From positions 737,823 through 801,822 of the forward strand of contig NW_027192196.1 of assembly GCF_041956535.1 (NCBI RefSeq): a DNA stretch of 64,000 nt, read 5' to 3'. Below are positions 1-10,054 of the stretch, piece by piece. A model generated the notes under the pieces. The model had not been told where the DNA came from. It did not search any database and saw only the letters and a list, made by a program, of their open reading frames with translations. How positions within the stretch are numbered: the first letter of the stretch is position 1; each line of letters starts with the position of its first letter. Source of the stretch: Calcarisporiella thermophila CBS 279.70. Its lineage: Eukaryota > Calcarisporiellomycota. Position numbers and translations under genes: made by a program.

Positions 1-329
1 CACAAACGGTAATTGGTGGGCTTATAGGGGGAGCAGTATGCTTGGGTCTTGTTATGGCATCGGGCATTATAATTTGGAGAAGGAGACGGAATAAGATTTG
101 GAATCGTGAGATGCGGGCACATCTAGATGATACTGCCACAGAAGGTCCGGAGATGTACAGTTTTTCAGCAGATAATATGCAGGGGGCGAATCGTTCATTT
201 GCATCGAAAGCAGGCGCTTATTCTCACGACTCACTTTCTACAAAAAAACAGCACTCCTTAAGTTTCAAAGAGAGGCCGCGAAAGCCTTTCAGTTTCCGAT
301 TCAGTTCTTTTAATTATCATGTATGGTAG
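1..329 (+). CDS. C-terminal part of a single-pass membrane protein (5' truncated)
   Basis: The open frame enters from the left edge (first full codon at base 3) and stops at 327-329. It begins with a glycine-rich hydrophobic stretch (VIGGLIGGAVCLGLVMASG then III) of about 23 residues that looks like one membrane helix. A basic stop-transfer cluster (WRRRRNK) follows, then a roughly 80-residue hydrophilic tail rich in Ser and Lys. This layout is typical of fungal type I cell-surface proteins (wall-sensor or Mid2-like) with a short cytoplasmic tail. The ectodomain lies outside the window, so no family can be named. The Ser-rich tail (KKQHSLSFKERPRKPFSFRF) has possible phosphorylation sites. Confidence 0.6.
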   Translation, partial: QTVIGGLIGGAVCLGLVMASGIIIWRRRRNKIWNREMRAHLDDTATEGPEMYSFSADNMQGANRSFASKAGAYSHDSLSTKKQHSLSFKERPRKPFSFRFSSFNYHVW

Positions 330-1317
330 AACCATACAAAAGTTCTTGTTATTTGTTTACCTACGCGTTCCTTTACCATTTCACAACCGCATTATTGGCC
401 TGTTCCGTACAGTTTCTGCTTCAATTGTTATATTGCACAGAATTTTGTCAATGATTTTCATGCTTTAGTCTTGGCTGTTAGTGTTGAAGACACACACACA
501 TATATTTATATGCCTTCAATGTTAATTTTAAGTAGAATGATTGATTGACTTTGGTGTGTTCAGCTACATTAAATTCTTTCTATACAATATATTTTCCATG
601 TTTCTCGCATATTCATTGATACTCTAGGGCACAAATTGAAATCTTTTTATATTTCAAAACCTTCATCATTTTTTCATTTAAAATATTATAATTGAACTGT
701 AGCTCTATCGATGTGGTATGGAGAAGGTTGGCTGAGTGACTCGGTGAGAGCTAACTTGCAGTTCTATGCCACCAGGCGAGTAAGGTTCACCGGAGAAATC
801 AAAATCCGCTCAATATCGACAGGAGGAAAGCTCACGAGGTAATATTGCCGATTTTAACATATGAAATGAATGAAGCCCATAAAAGCTTTTTTTCTATAAA
901 CTCCATTATATATCAAGCATCCCAGTAGTAAATCTTGCGGTTGCTGAAATGAAGAGTGTTGGGTACTCCTATTTATTTAATGTAAAGCTGAATCCCAATC
1001 TGAATAATGACAGCAACATTTCTCTTTGCTGTATGGCTGTTATATTCGGTTAAAAGACATTCTAAGTATAAGTGAATCCCAAAAGAGTTTCCTCAGATAC
1101 ATTTCTAACGCGCAATAACGCTCACAATATCTTTATAGTATCATTTCAAACACATTTCTTTTAAAATATCACAATTACAGTCACAAATACTGCCCAAAAG
1201 TACTTGTCGATTTTTGATTTGCTGTTCGCTCTATTTAAGAATTAACTTGAAAATTTCCCCGCGCTTTCTTCACATTTTCAATTGTAAAAGACTCTTTACC
1301 CATCTTAATATATCGAA
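330..1317. other. gene-less stretch, about 1 kb
   Basis: I see no credible coding exon here. It should hold the 3' UTR of the left membrane-protein gene and the promoter of the small membrane protein at 1318. A GC-richer patch at about 720-850 resembles a tRNA A box (TGGCTGAGT...GG), but I could not fold a cloverleaf from it; see rejected items. Confidence 0.5.
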
Positions 1318-1658
1318 ATGAATAAGTCACAGGGTCGTCGGAAGCAGCAAAAGGAACCTAAGGTATGTTTGTAATTACACTATTGTTTCTCCTGCAATTG
1401 ACACCACTGTGATCTTGCAATTCTTTTCCATAGGCTGTACGTCAAAAACGCGCCGAACTAAATTTGAAAGCGAAAGAGCAAGCACAAAAGGTCTGATATC
1501 TTTCTATGTATTGCACAACACCTAACTCATGCTTAACCTTATTTCTTGATCATTCATAGTATATTATCCCGATTTTGGGTGGACTCTTCTTGCTATTTGC
1601 ATTTATTCTGTTTTATTTGTACGGTTTCGGGAAAAAGAGTACAGCTAATCCTTTGTAA
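1318..1658 (+). CDS. small single-pass membrane protein, 66 aa
   Basis: Three exons: 1318-1362, 1434-1490 and 1560-1658, joined by two GT-AG introns (71 and 69 nt), both in phase 0. The product begins MNKSQGRRKQQKEPK, continues with a Lys/Gln/Ala-rich amphipathic segment, and has one hydrophobic helix (IIPILGGLFLLFAFILFYLY) close to the C-terminus, followed by GFGKKSTANPL. The order basic N-terminus, single helix and very short tail suggests a small tail-anchored ER or mitochondrial protein. I do not recognise the family; it is not RAMP4/SERP1 by sequence. The gene is supported by clean splice sites and continuous phase. It is convergent with the V-ATPase F gene, with 237 bp between stop codons. 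Confidence 0.6.
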
Positions 1659-1895
1659 CTGCATTGGAAAGAAATACTCGCTGGATTCTAGCTTATTTTT
1701 TTTTTGTTTGTATTATAACTATTTCTTTTAATTTCTTTTCTTGCCTGTCGATATCTTCTTTTTTCCCCCCTTTTGGGCTTTGAGCTCAGATAATATGTGA
1801 CAATAGGAATAATAGTGATGCCCTTGTAGCCGGATAATTTTATTTTAGAAAAAGAAATATATTATATGCTTCGTACAATACCATTGTATAATGTT

Positions 1896-2546
1896 TTATT
1901 CGCCGAACAACCGCCTAACTCTTTTTAGGACACTGTCTTTTTCAGGATCATAAGGGTGGTCCTTAGAAGGTATCTCTAATACTGTAGGAAATGCTTGGTC
2001 ATGATCATCAATCAGCTGGCGAATATCATCAGCAATCTGTATTAAGGCAAAAAATAATGAATATTGCATTGCAAAAATATTCACATAACAATCCCCTTAC
2101 GTGTTGATTAATTAAAATAATAGCGATGTCATTACGCTGCGTGAACTCCACAAAGGCTGCCTCGATAGTTGAGAGCGGCGTTTCTAGAGAGAGATATTAT
2201 TGGAAAAAAAATTGTTGGTATTCCTAGTTAATTAATCCCGTTTGAAATGATATAAGCATACTCGAGTCAACAACCAAAAAATTCTTCTTTTGTTGCTGAT
2301 TAATGTGGCCAACTCCTGCCAAAAGAATTCCCGTTACTGAATCCTAAAAACATATACAGCCGCGTAAGTGAGAGATGCTAATTGAAGTCTTGCGAGAATT
2401 TTTTAAAGCATCCTATAAACGAAATTATTTCCACTAATCGAGCTGAATGCAAGAAAATCAAACATGATACTATCATGCTTTCTAATTACCTCATCGCCGA
2501 TCACAGCGATAAAATTACGATCTTTGTACAGTTGAGTAGTGGTCAT
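1896..2546 (-). CDS. VMA7: V-type proton ATPase subunit F
   Basis: Four exons on the minus strand: 2546-2490, 2343-2262, 2183-2101 and 2036-1896, giving 120 aa. Subunit F sits in the central rotor stalk of V1 and couples ATP hydrolysis to proton pumping into vacuoles. Family landmarks are [20 protein letters not shown] near the N-terminus, [13 protein letters not shown] in the middle, and [16 protein letters not shown] with VLKRV near the C-terminus. Length matches the family (about 118-125 aa). The start ATG at 2546 gives [11 protein letters not shown] directly before the conserved FIAVIGDE block. It is divergent from MYG1 across only 112 bp. Confidence 0.95.
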
Positions 2547-2658
2547 CGTTCTAAATCCACAGCAGAGAACCAAGGGTGGGTGGAGATTTTCGAGGCCAGT
2601 TCAATGACTGCGCCTCTCATCATAAATCATTTCTGGTTATTGTTGTTAAGCGGTACTT
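2547..2658. promoter_or_regulatory. 112-bp shared intergenic region of VMA7 and MYG1
   Basis: The start codons of VMA7 (minus) and MYG1 (plus) face away from each other across 112 bp. Both 5' UTRs and core promoters must fit here or overlap, so a bidirectional promoter is likely. I see no clear TATA box. Confidence 0.5.
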
Positions 2659-4079
2659 ATGTCCATTTTCTGTTCTTATCTGTCACGGTCGTTCTCCTCC
2701 TCTCAATTTGCAGTCTTTCGTCGCACATTTGTGAATATGGCAAAAACTATTGGTACCCACGATGGGCATTTCCATTGTGATGAGGCGCTCGCTGTCTTCA
2801 TGTTGCGGCAAACTGCACTTTTTCGCAACGCTAGCTTAATTCGGTCGCGCGATCCCAAAAAACTCGCAGAATGCGACGTTGTCGTTGATGTTGGAGGAAC
2901 TTATGACCCTGAGCGGCATCTATATGACCATCACCAAGTACATATTTCATTCAAATCTGTGATGCGTTTTCTAATTTTATTCTCGGTTAGCGGGGATTTT
3001 TCGAAACTTTTGGACAAGGTTACGAGACAAAATTGAGTAGTGCTGGACTTATTTATAAACACTTTGGCAAGGAAATAATCGCTTCGAGTCTAAAGTTGGA
3101 AATAGACGATGCAAACGTTGAATTGCTCTATAAAAAAATGTATACGGTAAGTTGATTTTCTGGATATTGTCATTTCGACACCACTATACTCCTCTTTTAT
3201 GTTTAAAGGATTTTATTGAAGCTATCGATGGAAATGATAACGGCATTTTACAATATCCGGCAGAAATCGAACCAAAATATAAAGAGAGTACTAGTCTGCC
3301 TGCACGTGTTGGGAGTCTAAACCCATGGTGGAATCAAACCTCCACTGATTCAGAAGTGAATGTACTATCTTTAAATACTCTTGATGGAACACTTTGAATC
3401 GCTTTGCTTATGAGTTTTTCACTTCAGAAACGATTCGAAAAAGCAGTTTTGCTTGCTGGAACTGAGCTCATCGATCGAATCCAATTTTTGGGACATGCAT
3501 GGATACCAGCTCGCGATCTTGTGGTTAAGGCAGTAGAGAATAGGTTTGAATTAGATCAAAGCGGGCAAGTCATCAAACTTGAAAAAGCATGTCCCTGGAA
3601 GGTGAGAATTAGAGTAACCTAATACATCTGGGCTCTAGATAACGTAATTGACTTGTTTTACTTAGGAGCATCTATTCAATCTAGAAAAAGAGTTGAAGAT
3701 TGGCACTCCAATTTTATACGTTCTTTATCCTGACGAAAAGGCTGTACAATGGCGTATTCAGGCTGTACCAATCGACCCCAACTCTTTCCAGAATCGCAAA
3801 TCACTTCCCGAATCGTGGCGAGGATATCGAGACGAAGAGCTGAGCGAACGTGCCGGAATTAAGGTAGCAATTGAATGCTATTTTAGTTATTTTCGACTAC
3901 TGACATGAGCTTCCCCTGAATAGGATTGCGTGTTTGTACATATGAGTGGATTCACTGGAGGTAATTGAAATGAAAGGCTATATGGAGTTAGATAGACTAA
4001 TAGATAATGAAAACTTTTAACAGGTAATAAGACTTATGATGGAGTCGTAGAGATGGCCAAAAAATCCTTGCAAAACTAA
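2659..4079 (+). CDS. MYG1: MYG1-type exonuclease (UPF0160 family)
   Basis: Seven exons: 2659-2937, 2991-3146, 3209-3361, 3428-3601, 3666-3863, 3924-3960 and 4024-4079; all phases agree and give 350 aa. MYG1 is a DHH-like metal-dependent 3'-5' RNA exonuclease placed in mitochondria and nucleus/nucleolus. Visible landmarks are GTHDGHFHCDEALAVFMLR (metal-binding HDGxFHCDE), DVGGTYDPERHLYDHHQ, and C-terminal PESWRGYRDEELSE and FVHMSGFTGGNKT. The first Met starts a Ser/Phe/Arg-rich stretch (SRSFSSSQFAVFRRTF) that looks like a mitochondrial presequence. A second in-frame Met at 2737 lies just before KTIGTHDGHFH and would give a form without it. Confidence 0.93.
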
Positions 4080-4487
4080 TGTTAATAACATATTCTTAAG
4101 CCATTTACAACCCTGTCTCTTAAAAATTTGGCACGATTTAAAAAAGCCAATATAGATTGTAATAATTGAAAATTTAGTTGGACGTCATAATCTAAATAAT
4201 ATATAAATCATTATACATCATATGATGCAATACTACGTTTAATAGTTTCAGTTCCTCCTTATTGCTCCCACTTGATACGTCATAATTAGTATTTAAATCT
4301 TTTAATGATGATATATAATATATATATCATATAACATACAATTCCGAATTTCATAATATGAAATTCGGAATTGTATGTTCGCCTGCCTCATTTCATGCAA
4401 CAGTCTCAATATAAGCCACATTCTTCACAAATAAAAATTTTTCGAGCAAAATACCGTAGTAGTCTCGTTGAACGAAATCTCTACCTA
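4080..4487. other. gene-less stretch with a 22-bp-arm palindrome
   Basis: AT-rich spacer between the MYG1 stop and the bL31m start. It contains several TATATA runs and the perfect inverted repeat described separately at 4333-4379. No coding exon is evident. Confidence 0.5.
4333..4379. repeat. perfect inverted repeat, 22-bp arms, 3-nt spacer
   Basis: The left arm 4333-4354 and right arm 4358-4379 are exact reverse complements (core ATTCCGAATTTCAT / ATGAAATTCGGAAT), separated by AAT. It lies 108 bp upstream of the bL31m start codon. The arms have no visible similarity to the other long palindrome at 12594-12641. As RNA it would form a stable hairpin; as DNA a cruciform. No flanking duplication was obvious. 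Confidence 0.85.
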
Positions 4488-4880
4488 ATGTTACCAATCA
4501 CAAGACATATCCTCAAAAAATCTCGCCAACTTCGTACTTACGCGACAAAGCATGGTGCTAATCCACTCCCTGAAATGTTTGACCAGAGGATTGTTTTGTC
4601 CAATGGTGCAACATATGTGATCCGTTCAACTTCTCCACGGCAGCAAGTCGTGCTCTCTAAAGACACTCGTAATCACCCACTTTGGAATCCCGACACATCC
4701 AGCGAGAGCCTGCAAGATGAGAGTGGTCAGCTTGCACGATTTGCAAAGAGGTTTGGAGATATGGAAGGATTCCATGAAATCGATGTCATGGATTCTGGTG
4801 AAGCAGTGTCTTCCATAAGCAAAAAGGCAATTGCAAGTGCTCAGGCACCAAAGAAAAAGCCAGAAAAGGGTAAAAAATAA
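4488..4880 (+). CDS. MRPL36: mitochondrial large-subunit ribosomal protein bL31m
   Basis: Intronless, 130 aa. bL31m is part of the mitochondrial 54S subunit. The N-terminus MLPITRHILKKSRQLRTYATKH is rich in Arg/Lys and Ser and lacks acidic residues, as a cleavable matrix-targeting sequence should. The bL31 core follows: VLSNGATYVIRSTSP, then HPLWNPDTSS, then a GQLARFAKRFGDMEG motif matching the bL31 G-R-xx-F-xx-KYG signature. The zinc cysteines of bacterial bL31 are absent, as is usual for mitochondrial members. A Lys-rich tail (PKKKPEKGKK) ends the protein. I chose the ATG at 4488, just before the presequence; the upstream in-frame extension has no ATG. Confidence 0.85.
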   Translation: MLPITRHILKKSRQLRTYATKHGANPLPEMFDQRIVLSNGATYVIRSTSPRQQVVLSKDTRNHPLWNPDTSSESLQDESGQLARFAKRFGDMEGFHEIDVMDSGEAVSSISKKAIASAQAPKKKPEKGKK

Positions 4881-5927
4881 CGTATTCCACATAACCCTTC
4901 TCGGAACCTGCATTTAAATGGAGGCATTGCTATTTTTTGTGTATTTTTTATTCTGAAGATATTTAGAAATATAGAACCTTTTTGTTTGCAAAGTGTCATT
5001 AGAATTCAGGTTTATACCTATCTTAATAGGATGTGTGAACGTTCAATAATAGGGACTTGATAAACTTATTTCATTATTCAAAGCCCTTTATTTATCCCAT
5101 AGATGATAGATATACATGCTATCTGACCATATCTAGCATCTCCATTCCAGCAGTCTTCCATTGGAAGTCGAGTCCAAAAACTAAGTTTCTGCACCATTAA
5201 TTCTCCTCTATGATTCGAGTGTTAAATTTTATTATGATTCAGGCTTGAAGTTTTATTTTTGTATACCTTGGGTGGAATAGGCATATACTAACGAACAGTA
5301 TTGCCGTAATTTGGGAGCAAGGCAGTCCCTATTACTAAACACTAAAGAGGACGCGAAACTTGGGAAATCCTAGTGATACCAAGATGGGAATGCATAATTA
5401 AATTTAGGCGTCCTTCAATCAGCTAAGTTGGATATTTAGCACCGGGGAAATAGCCTTAAACATGTTTTGCGGATTGGGCTGTACTTGGATATTTCCTTTT
5501 TCCTTTTTTATTCTGTCAGCTATCTGGATTGCTTATTTTATTGCATGTCATTTATGCAATAATCTTCAAGATGGAGATCGGTTCAATAGGAACAAAGCTC
5601 AAGAAGGTTGGACCAGACAGACACTTTTTATCCTCCACGATAAATATTACTGCTCACCTTTGAATATCGAACTGAAATCATAGACATGAGGGGGCTTTGC
5701 CCAAGGATAATTAATTCTAGCGTTGAACAGCGTTTTTCAGGTGATTTTAATTCTTCGCACCCTTTCGAATAGGTTTCATGCGCAGATTAATGTAGGTTTT
5801 TTGTGTGAAAGCTTCTAACTCTAAAACTAAAAATTTTCAGCTGAGATTACCAATTTGAATTTTTTCGAGTTCACACAGTAGTACCTTTTGCCTTCAGTGC
5901 GTCTTCATTGTCTCTCTTTAATTAAAT
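4881..5927. other. gene-poor stretch, about 1 kb
   Basis: This holds the bL31m 3' UTR and the promoter of the hydrolase gene. One ATG-initiated frame inside it (5462-5683) is listed separately with low confidence; otherwise I see nothing coding. Confidence 0.45.
5462..5683 (+). CDS. possible small membrane protein ORF (weak)
   Basis: A 73-codon ATG frame starts with a strongly hydrophobic stretch (GCTWIFPFSFFILSAIWIAY) followed by a polar tail (DGDRFNRNKAQEGWTRQT). One membrane helix is plausible. The N-terminal half is vaguely like the first helix of DRAM/Sfk1-type proteins, but the diagnostic loop after it is missing and I found no convincing downstream exon. It could be a decayed gene fragment or chance. 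Confidence 0.2.
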   Translation: MFCGLGCTWIFPFSFFILSAIWIAYFIACHLCNNLQDGDRFNRNKAQEGWTRQTLFILHDKYYCSPLNIELKS

Positions 5928-7269
5928 ATGAGCAATTCAAAACCCGTCCTAGATCCTATACTGGTCCGTAATCTTCATGTTTCTTTTCCAGCTCCCATAG
6001 TTTTGATAATGTCATTTTTATTTAAAATAGAACACTTTTTCAGGAGTGAAGTGCTTACTGCTTTTAGGTAAGTCCCTGTTCTATTTCTGCCTACAACAGC
6101 TACCAATCTTACATCTCTCACTTGTAGCCGGTAATTTAACCTTTACTACCCTCAAATACCTACTCCGTCTCCATGATGGTCGTCAAAGTTTTGGTGATAT
6201 GCTCTTCAGGGCCACCATTGTAACTATCCTTAGTCAACGCCTTCCAGTTGTCCGCTTCTACATATACATACTTGCGCGTCTTATTGACAAGTTGATGGGC
6301 GTGAAACCGAGTCAATGGGTGAGGCCTGTAAACGGAAATGGATTCAAAGGATATTTTGTGCAAGATCAATCGGAGAGAGGAGATCCAGAAATAGTTATTC
6401 TATTTATGCATGGTAAGCGCGTTTCTTATCTTAATCACGTACATTAAGTTGCTAATAATAATTACAGGAGGCGGCTTCGCCTTTGGAGATGCACTGATGT
6501 TTATGTCTGCATATATCAAATGGGTGGAGAAAATAAAACAAGTTACCGGAAAGCGCGCTGCTCTGCTTTCAATCGAGTACTCGTTGAGTCCAGAAGCGAA
6601 GTACCCTACACAGTTCAACGAGTGCGTAGCTGCGTACAAGTACTTGCTGGAGGAGAAAGGCTTTCCGGCCAAGCGGATTATCATAGGTAATTTCCTGTCG
6701 CAATGCAGTCATAGCAGTTGAAAGTCTCCCGGTTAATTTTTTTTTTCTCTCGCTTTATAGGGGGGGACAGTGCAGGAGGCAATCTCGCTATCTCATTGGG
6801 CGTCAAATTTGCGGAGGATATAATTGAGGAAATTCCTGGATGTCTTCCCTCCCCCGCGGGGCTACTACTCATATCGCCTTGGTGCAATATGGCACACGTT
6901 GCAGCTTCTTTCCACCGCAACGCCAAATACGACATAGTTAGGCGTTCAGGTGTAAATAGATGGCGTGAGTATTATCTCGGCAATCGTGTACATCATGTTG
7001 ATCCGCGCGTCTCCCCGCTGCAGGTGAATCTGTTCCGTGGATTGCCACCGTGTTTCGTGACACTAGGTTCAGTCGAATGCTTCTACGATGACATCAAAGT
7101 GCTCATTGATAGACTGAAGACCGACGGCGTGACTGTAGAGGTGTGGGAGGAGCCCCGTTTACACGAGTTTCCACTTCTCCCGGATACAGGATCTCTATCG
7201 CCCCTCACTACCATCAATCGCGGGGCAGAAAAACTCGCTCGTTTCATAAAAGAGCATGTACTGGTTTGA
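5928..7269 (+). CDS. alpha/beta hydrolase, hormone-sensitive-lipase/steryl-acetyl-hydrolase type
   Basis: Four exons: 5928-5967, 6044-6412, 6468-6686 and 6761-7269, phases consistent, 378 aa. The oxyanion-hole motif HGGGFAFGD is assembled across the intron after 6412. The nucleophile motif GGDSAGGNLA (catalytic Ser) is assembled across the intron after 6686. ISPWCNM follows, and near the end LHEFPLLP supplies the probable catalytic His; an acidic residue in the block near FVTLGSVECFYDD is a candidate third member. This is the alpha/beta-hydrolase-3 (HSL) subfamily, which includes fungal Say1-like sterol deacetylases. A hydrophobic N-terminal segment (LPILHLSLVAGNL) suggests ER membrane association. 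The 40-nt first exon is inferred because the main exon has no upstream ATG. Confidence 0.85.
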
Positions 7270-7721
7270 GGAAAAGAGCTAAACTAAAATATTCGCGGCC
7301 GCTATTTATTTATTTAGTTCTAATAAGCTCTGTCCTTTCCTTCCAAGCTGTCTTGTGTTTTTAGCTCTTTTTTTTTTTTTCAGCTAATTGTGTATCAGTG
7401 GAAAATGATCTTTGTCGAGCAATTCTTTTTTTTTTCATTCTTTCAAGCAGTACCAGTCTTTCCTTCTAATCAAATAATTGATAATGAATCTTTACCGAAC
7501 CGTTTAGTAATAAACTGACCTGCCAGAGCTGAATTTGCTCCAAGACATGCAGGCTCGGCTGCACTCAGTTCTTAGAGTATAAGTGGGCTGAAAAAAAAAT
7601 AAAATTAGTTCATCGTGAAAATAACATTGAGTTGTAGACGACGTCTGAAATTTACCAGTAAGTTAGAGATGTAATAGTAAAAGGTAAAAATTAAAAAGGC
7701 GTGTAATTGTATAATTGAAAT
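7270..7721. other. gene-less spacer
   Basis: 3' region of the hydrolase gene and promoter of the TatD-type gene. It contains a NotI-type GCGGCCGC octamer and T-rich tracts, but nothing coding. Confidence 0.5.
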
Positions 7722-8872
7722 ATGATAGAGGAGCAGGATACAATATATAAACATTTGTGCGATGCACACTGCCATCCACATGACGACGTACCTAATCTTG
7801 AGCTTATACCAAAGCTTAGAGCTGGCCATCTTTGCATCATGGGTGTTCGCACAGATGACTGGAGCGTTGTCGAGAAAGTAATAGAATTGTGCGACCGTGA
7901 TGAATTAAGAGGAAAGATAATTCCTTGTTTTGGTATGTGCATATGATTAATGTAGTGTTTCATATTATCAAAAATATTGTATTGTATTCCTTGTATAATG
8001 TCCGCATTCTATGGGTAGCTCTAATGTTTATAACAATAGGTTTGCATCCGTGGTTTCTTCATTTATTACAATCTCCAAATTCGCAGTTGAAATCCAAAAA
8101 TGATCACTATCGCCAGATTCTCACTTCAAAAGTAAAAGAGGATATCGACCATATCATTGATCAGCTCCCTGAACCGATTGCTTTTGCCGAATGGTCGACT
8201 GCTCTTCGAAAATATTTGTCGAAACATGAACAAGCTATTGTTGGGGAGATAGGTATCGATCGTTCTGCTCGACTCCTCGATCCTGCTACACGAGTCCCAA
8301 CCAGTGTACAATGTAGCATTGAATACCAGTTCGAAATATTCGGTTTTCAGCTTGAGTTGGCTCAGGAATTCAACCGCCCAGTCAGCATTCACTGTGTCCA
8401 AGCATATGGCATGTTGGTTAACTTTCTAGAGGCGAAGTTCAAGCCAGCTTCCCTGCAGAAGCTAAAAAAATATCCATCGCTACTTCTGGAGGAAGACGAA
8501 GAGGATGGTGCAGAGGGACATCCTAATCAAAAAACCCAAGAGCAACCTCTTCGTTTATGTGTACACTCGTATGGTGGATCCAAGGAAACTATTATGTCCT
8601 TGATGAGACTGGAGCCTCAGATCCGAGTATATATTTCGTTTTCAATTGCGATTAATGCTCGGCTCGGAGCACGGTTAAAAGAGCTAATTAAAGCGGTTCC
8701 GGAGGATAGACTCCTGCTGGAAACTGACTATAATTCACCAATTGGATTAGACGACAAGTTAATGGAGGTGGCATCCTTATTCGCTGAGGCTCGTGGTTTG
8801 AGCCTGGGAGAAGTTGCTAAAAAGACAAAGGCAAATTGGTATTACTTTGTATATGGCCACAACCTATCATGA
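7722..8872 (+). CDS. TatD-family metal-dependent hydrolase (Scn1/Cut9-interacting type)
   Basis: Two exons, 7722-7932 and 8040-8872, 347 aa. TatD proteins are TIM-barrel metallo-DNases/hydrolases. The metal ligands are visible: DAHCHPHDD near the N-terminus, GLHPWF at the exon junction, VGEIGID, VSIHCVQAYG, CVHSYGG, and the final LLETDYNSP. An insertion rich in Glu/Asp (LLEEDEEDGAEGHPNQKTQEQ) between the fifth and sixth blocks, and the overall length, fit the fungal Scn1-like branch better than bacterial TatD. The C-terminus GEVAKKTKANWYYFVYG corresponds to the usual NxxRLF helix. It is convergent with NAA38 (278 bp between stops). Confidence 0.9.
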
Positions 8873-9150
8873 TGATTTCCACCTTATTCTTTACAGATAT
8901 TTTTCATACAATATATGCTTGCTCTACATTTTCAAACTGACGATACTCTTTTTACGTATTGTTCTATATAGAATATACCAGGAGCTTTTGACTGAATGCC
9001 TAGTAAGCAGCGTTAAAAGTATTATTAAGCAAAAAGAAAAAAGAAAAAGAAAGTTTGCAAGAGTGGATAGATATTTGTACATGAAAAATAAAATAATTAG
9101 AAAAATGTCTTTTCAACCAGTCAAAGTTTCTTAATTAAACCGGAGACATT

Positions 9151-9393
9151 TCAAATGTAGTCGTTAGAAAGATCTTCAATCTCGAATTTGATCAAATGTC
9201 GTCCAGGTATCATCACTAGACCCACAAATCTTTTCTCCGCTCCATTGAATTCTTCTGTATGCGCGAGAATTACGTTTTTACCCTTGTCAGTACATAGAAA
9301 TGTACCTATAAAAACTCGACCATCTGAAAGCGTAATGCGGGATTTATGGTTGAGAAGAGTTCGTAGCTGGGCAATGGCTGGAGTATCTGTCAT
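9151..9393 (-). CDS. NAA38: LSM-domain protein, NatC auxiliary subunit (NAA38/LSMD1/Mak31-like)
   Basis: Intronless, 80 aa, starting at the ATG at 9393. It consists almost entirely of one Sm fold: LRTLLNHKSRITLSDGRVFIGTF forms Sm1 (DGR-xx-G-x-F), and VGLVMIPGRHLIKFEIE forms Sm2 (I-PG-x-H-I in place of the IRG box). The DGRxxxGxFxCTDKGKNVIL pattern and PGRH instead of IRGxN match LSMD1/Naa38 rather than spliceosomal Lsm proteins. NatC acetylates the N-terminal Met of nascent chains; this subunit partners Naa30/Naa35. Confidence 0.85.
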   Translation of the reverse strand: MTDTPAIAQLRTLLNHKSRITLSDGRVFIGTFLCTDKGKNVILAHTEEFNGAEKRFVGLVMIPGRHLIKFEIEDLSNDYI

Positions 9394-9551
9394 CGAATGT
9401 CGTTTTGCCCTTCAAGGACTGGTAATAACAGGAGGCTATTATATCAATTCTATACACTGCAAAAAATTACTGCGCCCCACTCCTAGAAATAAATACATTT
9501 GTATTTTTTTATTTTTCGGTTTATCAAAGTAGATCGAGGAATACAATTACA

Positions 9552-9938
9552 AGTAATGTCCATTTGCTAATATGTTCTAGTTGTGTAATTGGGTGGATAT
9601 TAATCGTATTCTAATGATATATATCTGGCTCCTTTTTTATGTATAGTGGCAAAAAAAGCTAAAGCAAGGTGAATGAAGCTCTAAGACTTTCTACTTTTTC
9701 AATTGCTGAGATCTTTAGCTTTTCGATAGAACGATCCTCGTCAAACTGCTCTCTACAGCTGGGACCGGGTTTTTCTATACTGCTACTCGGCCACGACTGA
9801 ATCCCAAACTTGCAAAAATGAAATACGATCCAAAAGGTATTCTATCTCCAAATTATTCATTTCACCCGAAATACTTAATAGTCCTATATTTACTTAGTGA
9901 AATCGCACGTACTCTTCACAGAAACCAAGATCAAGTAA
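9552..9938 (+). CDS. MRPL39: mitochondrial ribosomal protein bL33m
   Basis: Coding exons deduced by eye: base 9552 (the A of ATG), 9647-9668, 9730-9836 and 9898-9938, giving 56 aa. The product starts MAKKAKARTILVKLLSTAG, then TGFFYTATRPR (the bL33 G-TGF-x-Y-xTx-R block), LAKMKYDPKVKSHVLFTE and TKIK, the hallmark bL33 ending. All three internal junctions keep phase. The start codon seems to be split by an intron: no ATG lies in frame before the MAKK exon, but a pyrimidine-rich acceptor (CTCCTTTTTTATGTATAG) precedes TG, and a GTAATG donor after an A at 9552 completes ATG. Introns are 94, 61 and 61 nt. Each exon is too short for ordinary ORF finding. Confidence 0.8.
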
Positions 9939-10054
9939 AGCATGTTGTAATTTTATTAAAAATAAAGAGAAAAAACTGTCCAAATATCTAAACATATTTC
10001 GTTTGGTTGTATAACAAATGGCAGTTATGGAACATGGCTATGTAATTGTAAATT

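Noticed and set aside
720-850. tRNA-like patch: an A-box match (TGGCTGAGT...GG) followed by GGTTCACC and AAATCAAAATCC that resemble B boxes
   Set aside because: I could not fold an acceptor stem, anticodon arm and T-arm in one frame of spacing; the possible acceptor halves pair only partly. A covariance search (tRNAscan-type, Rfam) would decide.
2382-2780. Open frame on the plus strand overlapping VMA7 exon 1 and the MYG1 start
   Set aside because: It is antisense to the conserved VMA7 exon and runs through the shared promoter; no motif.
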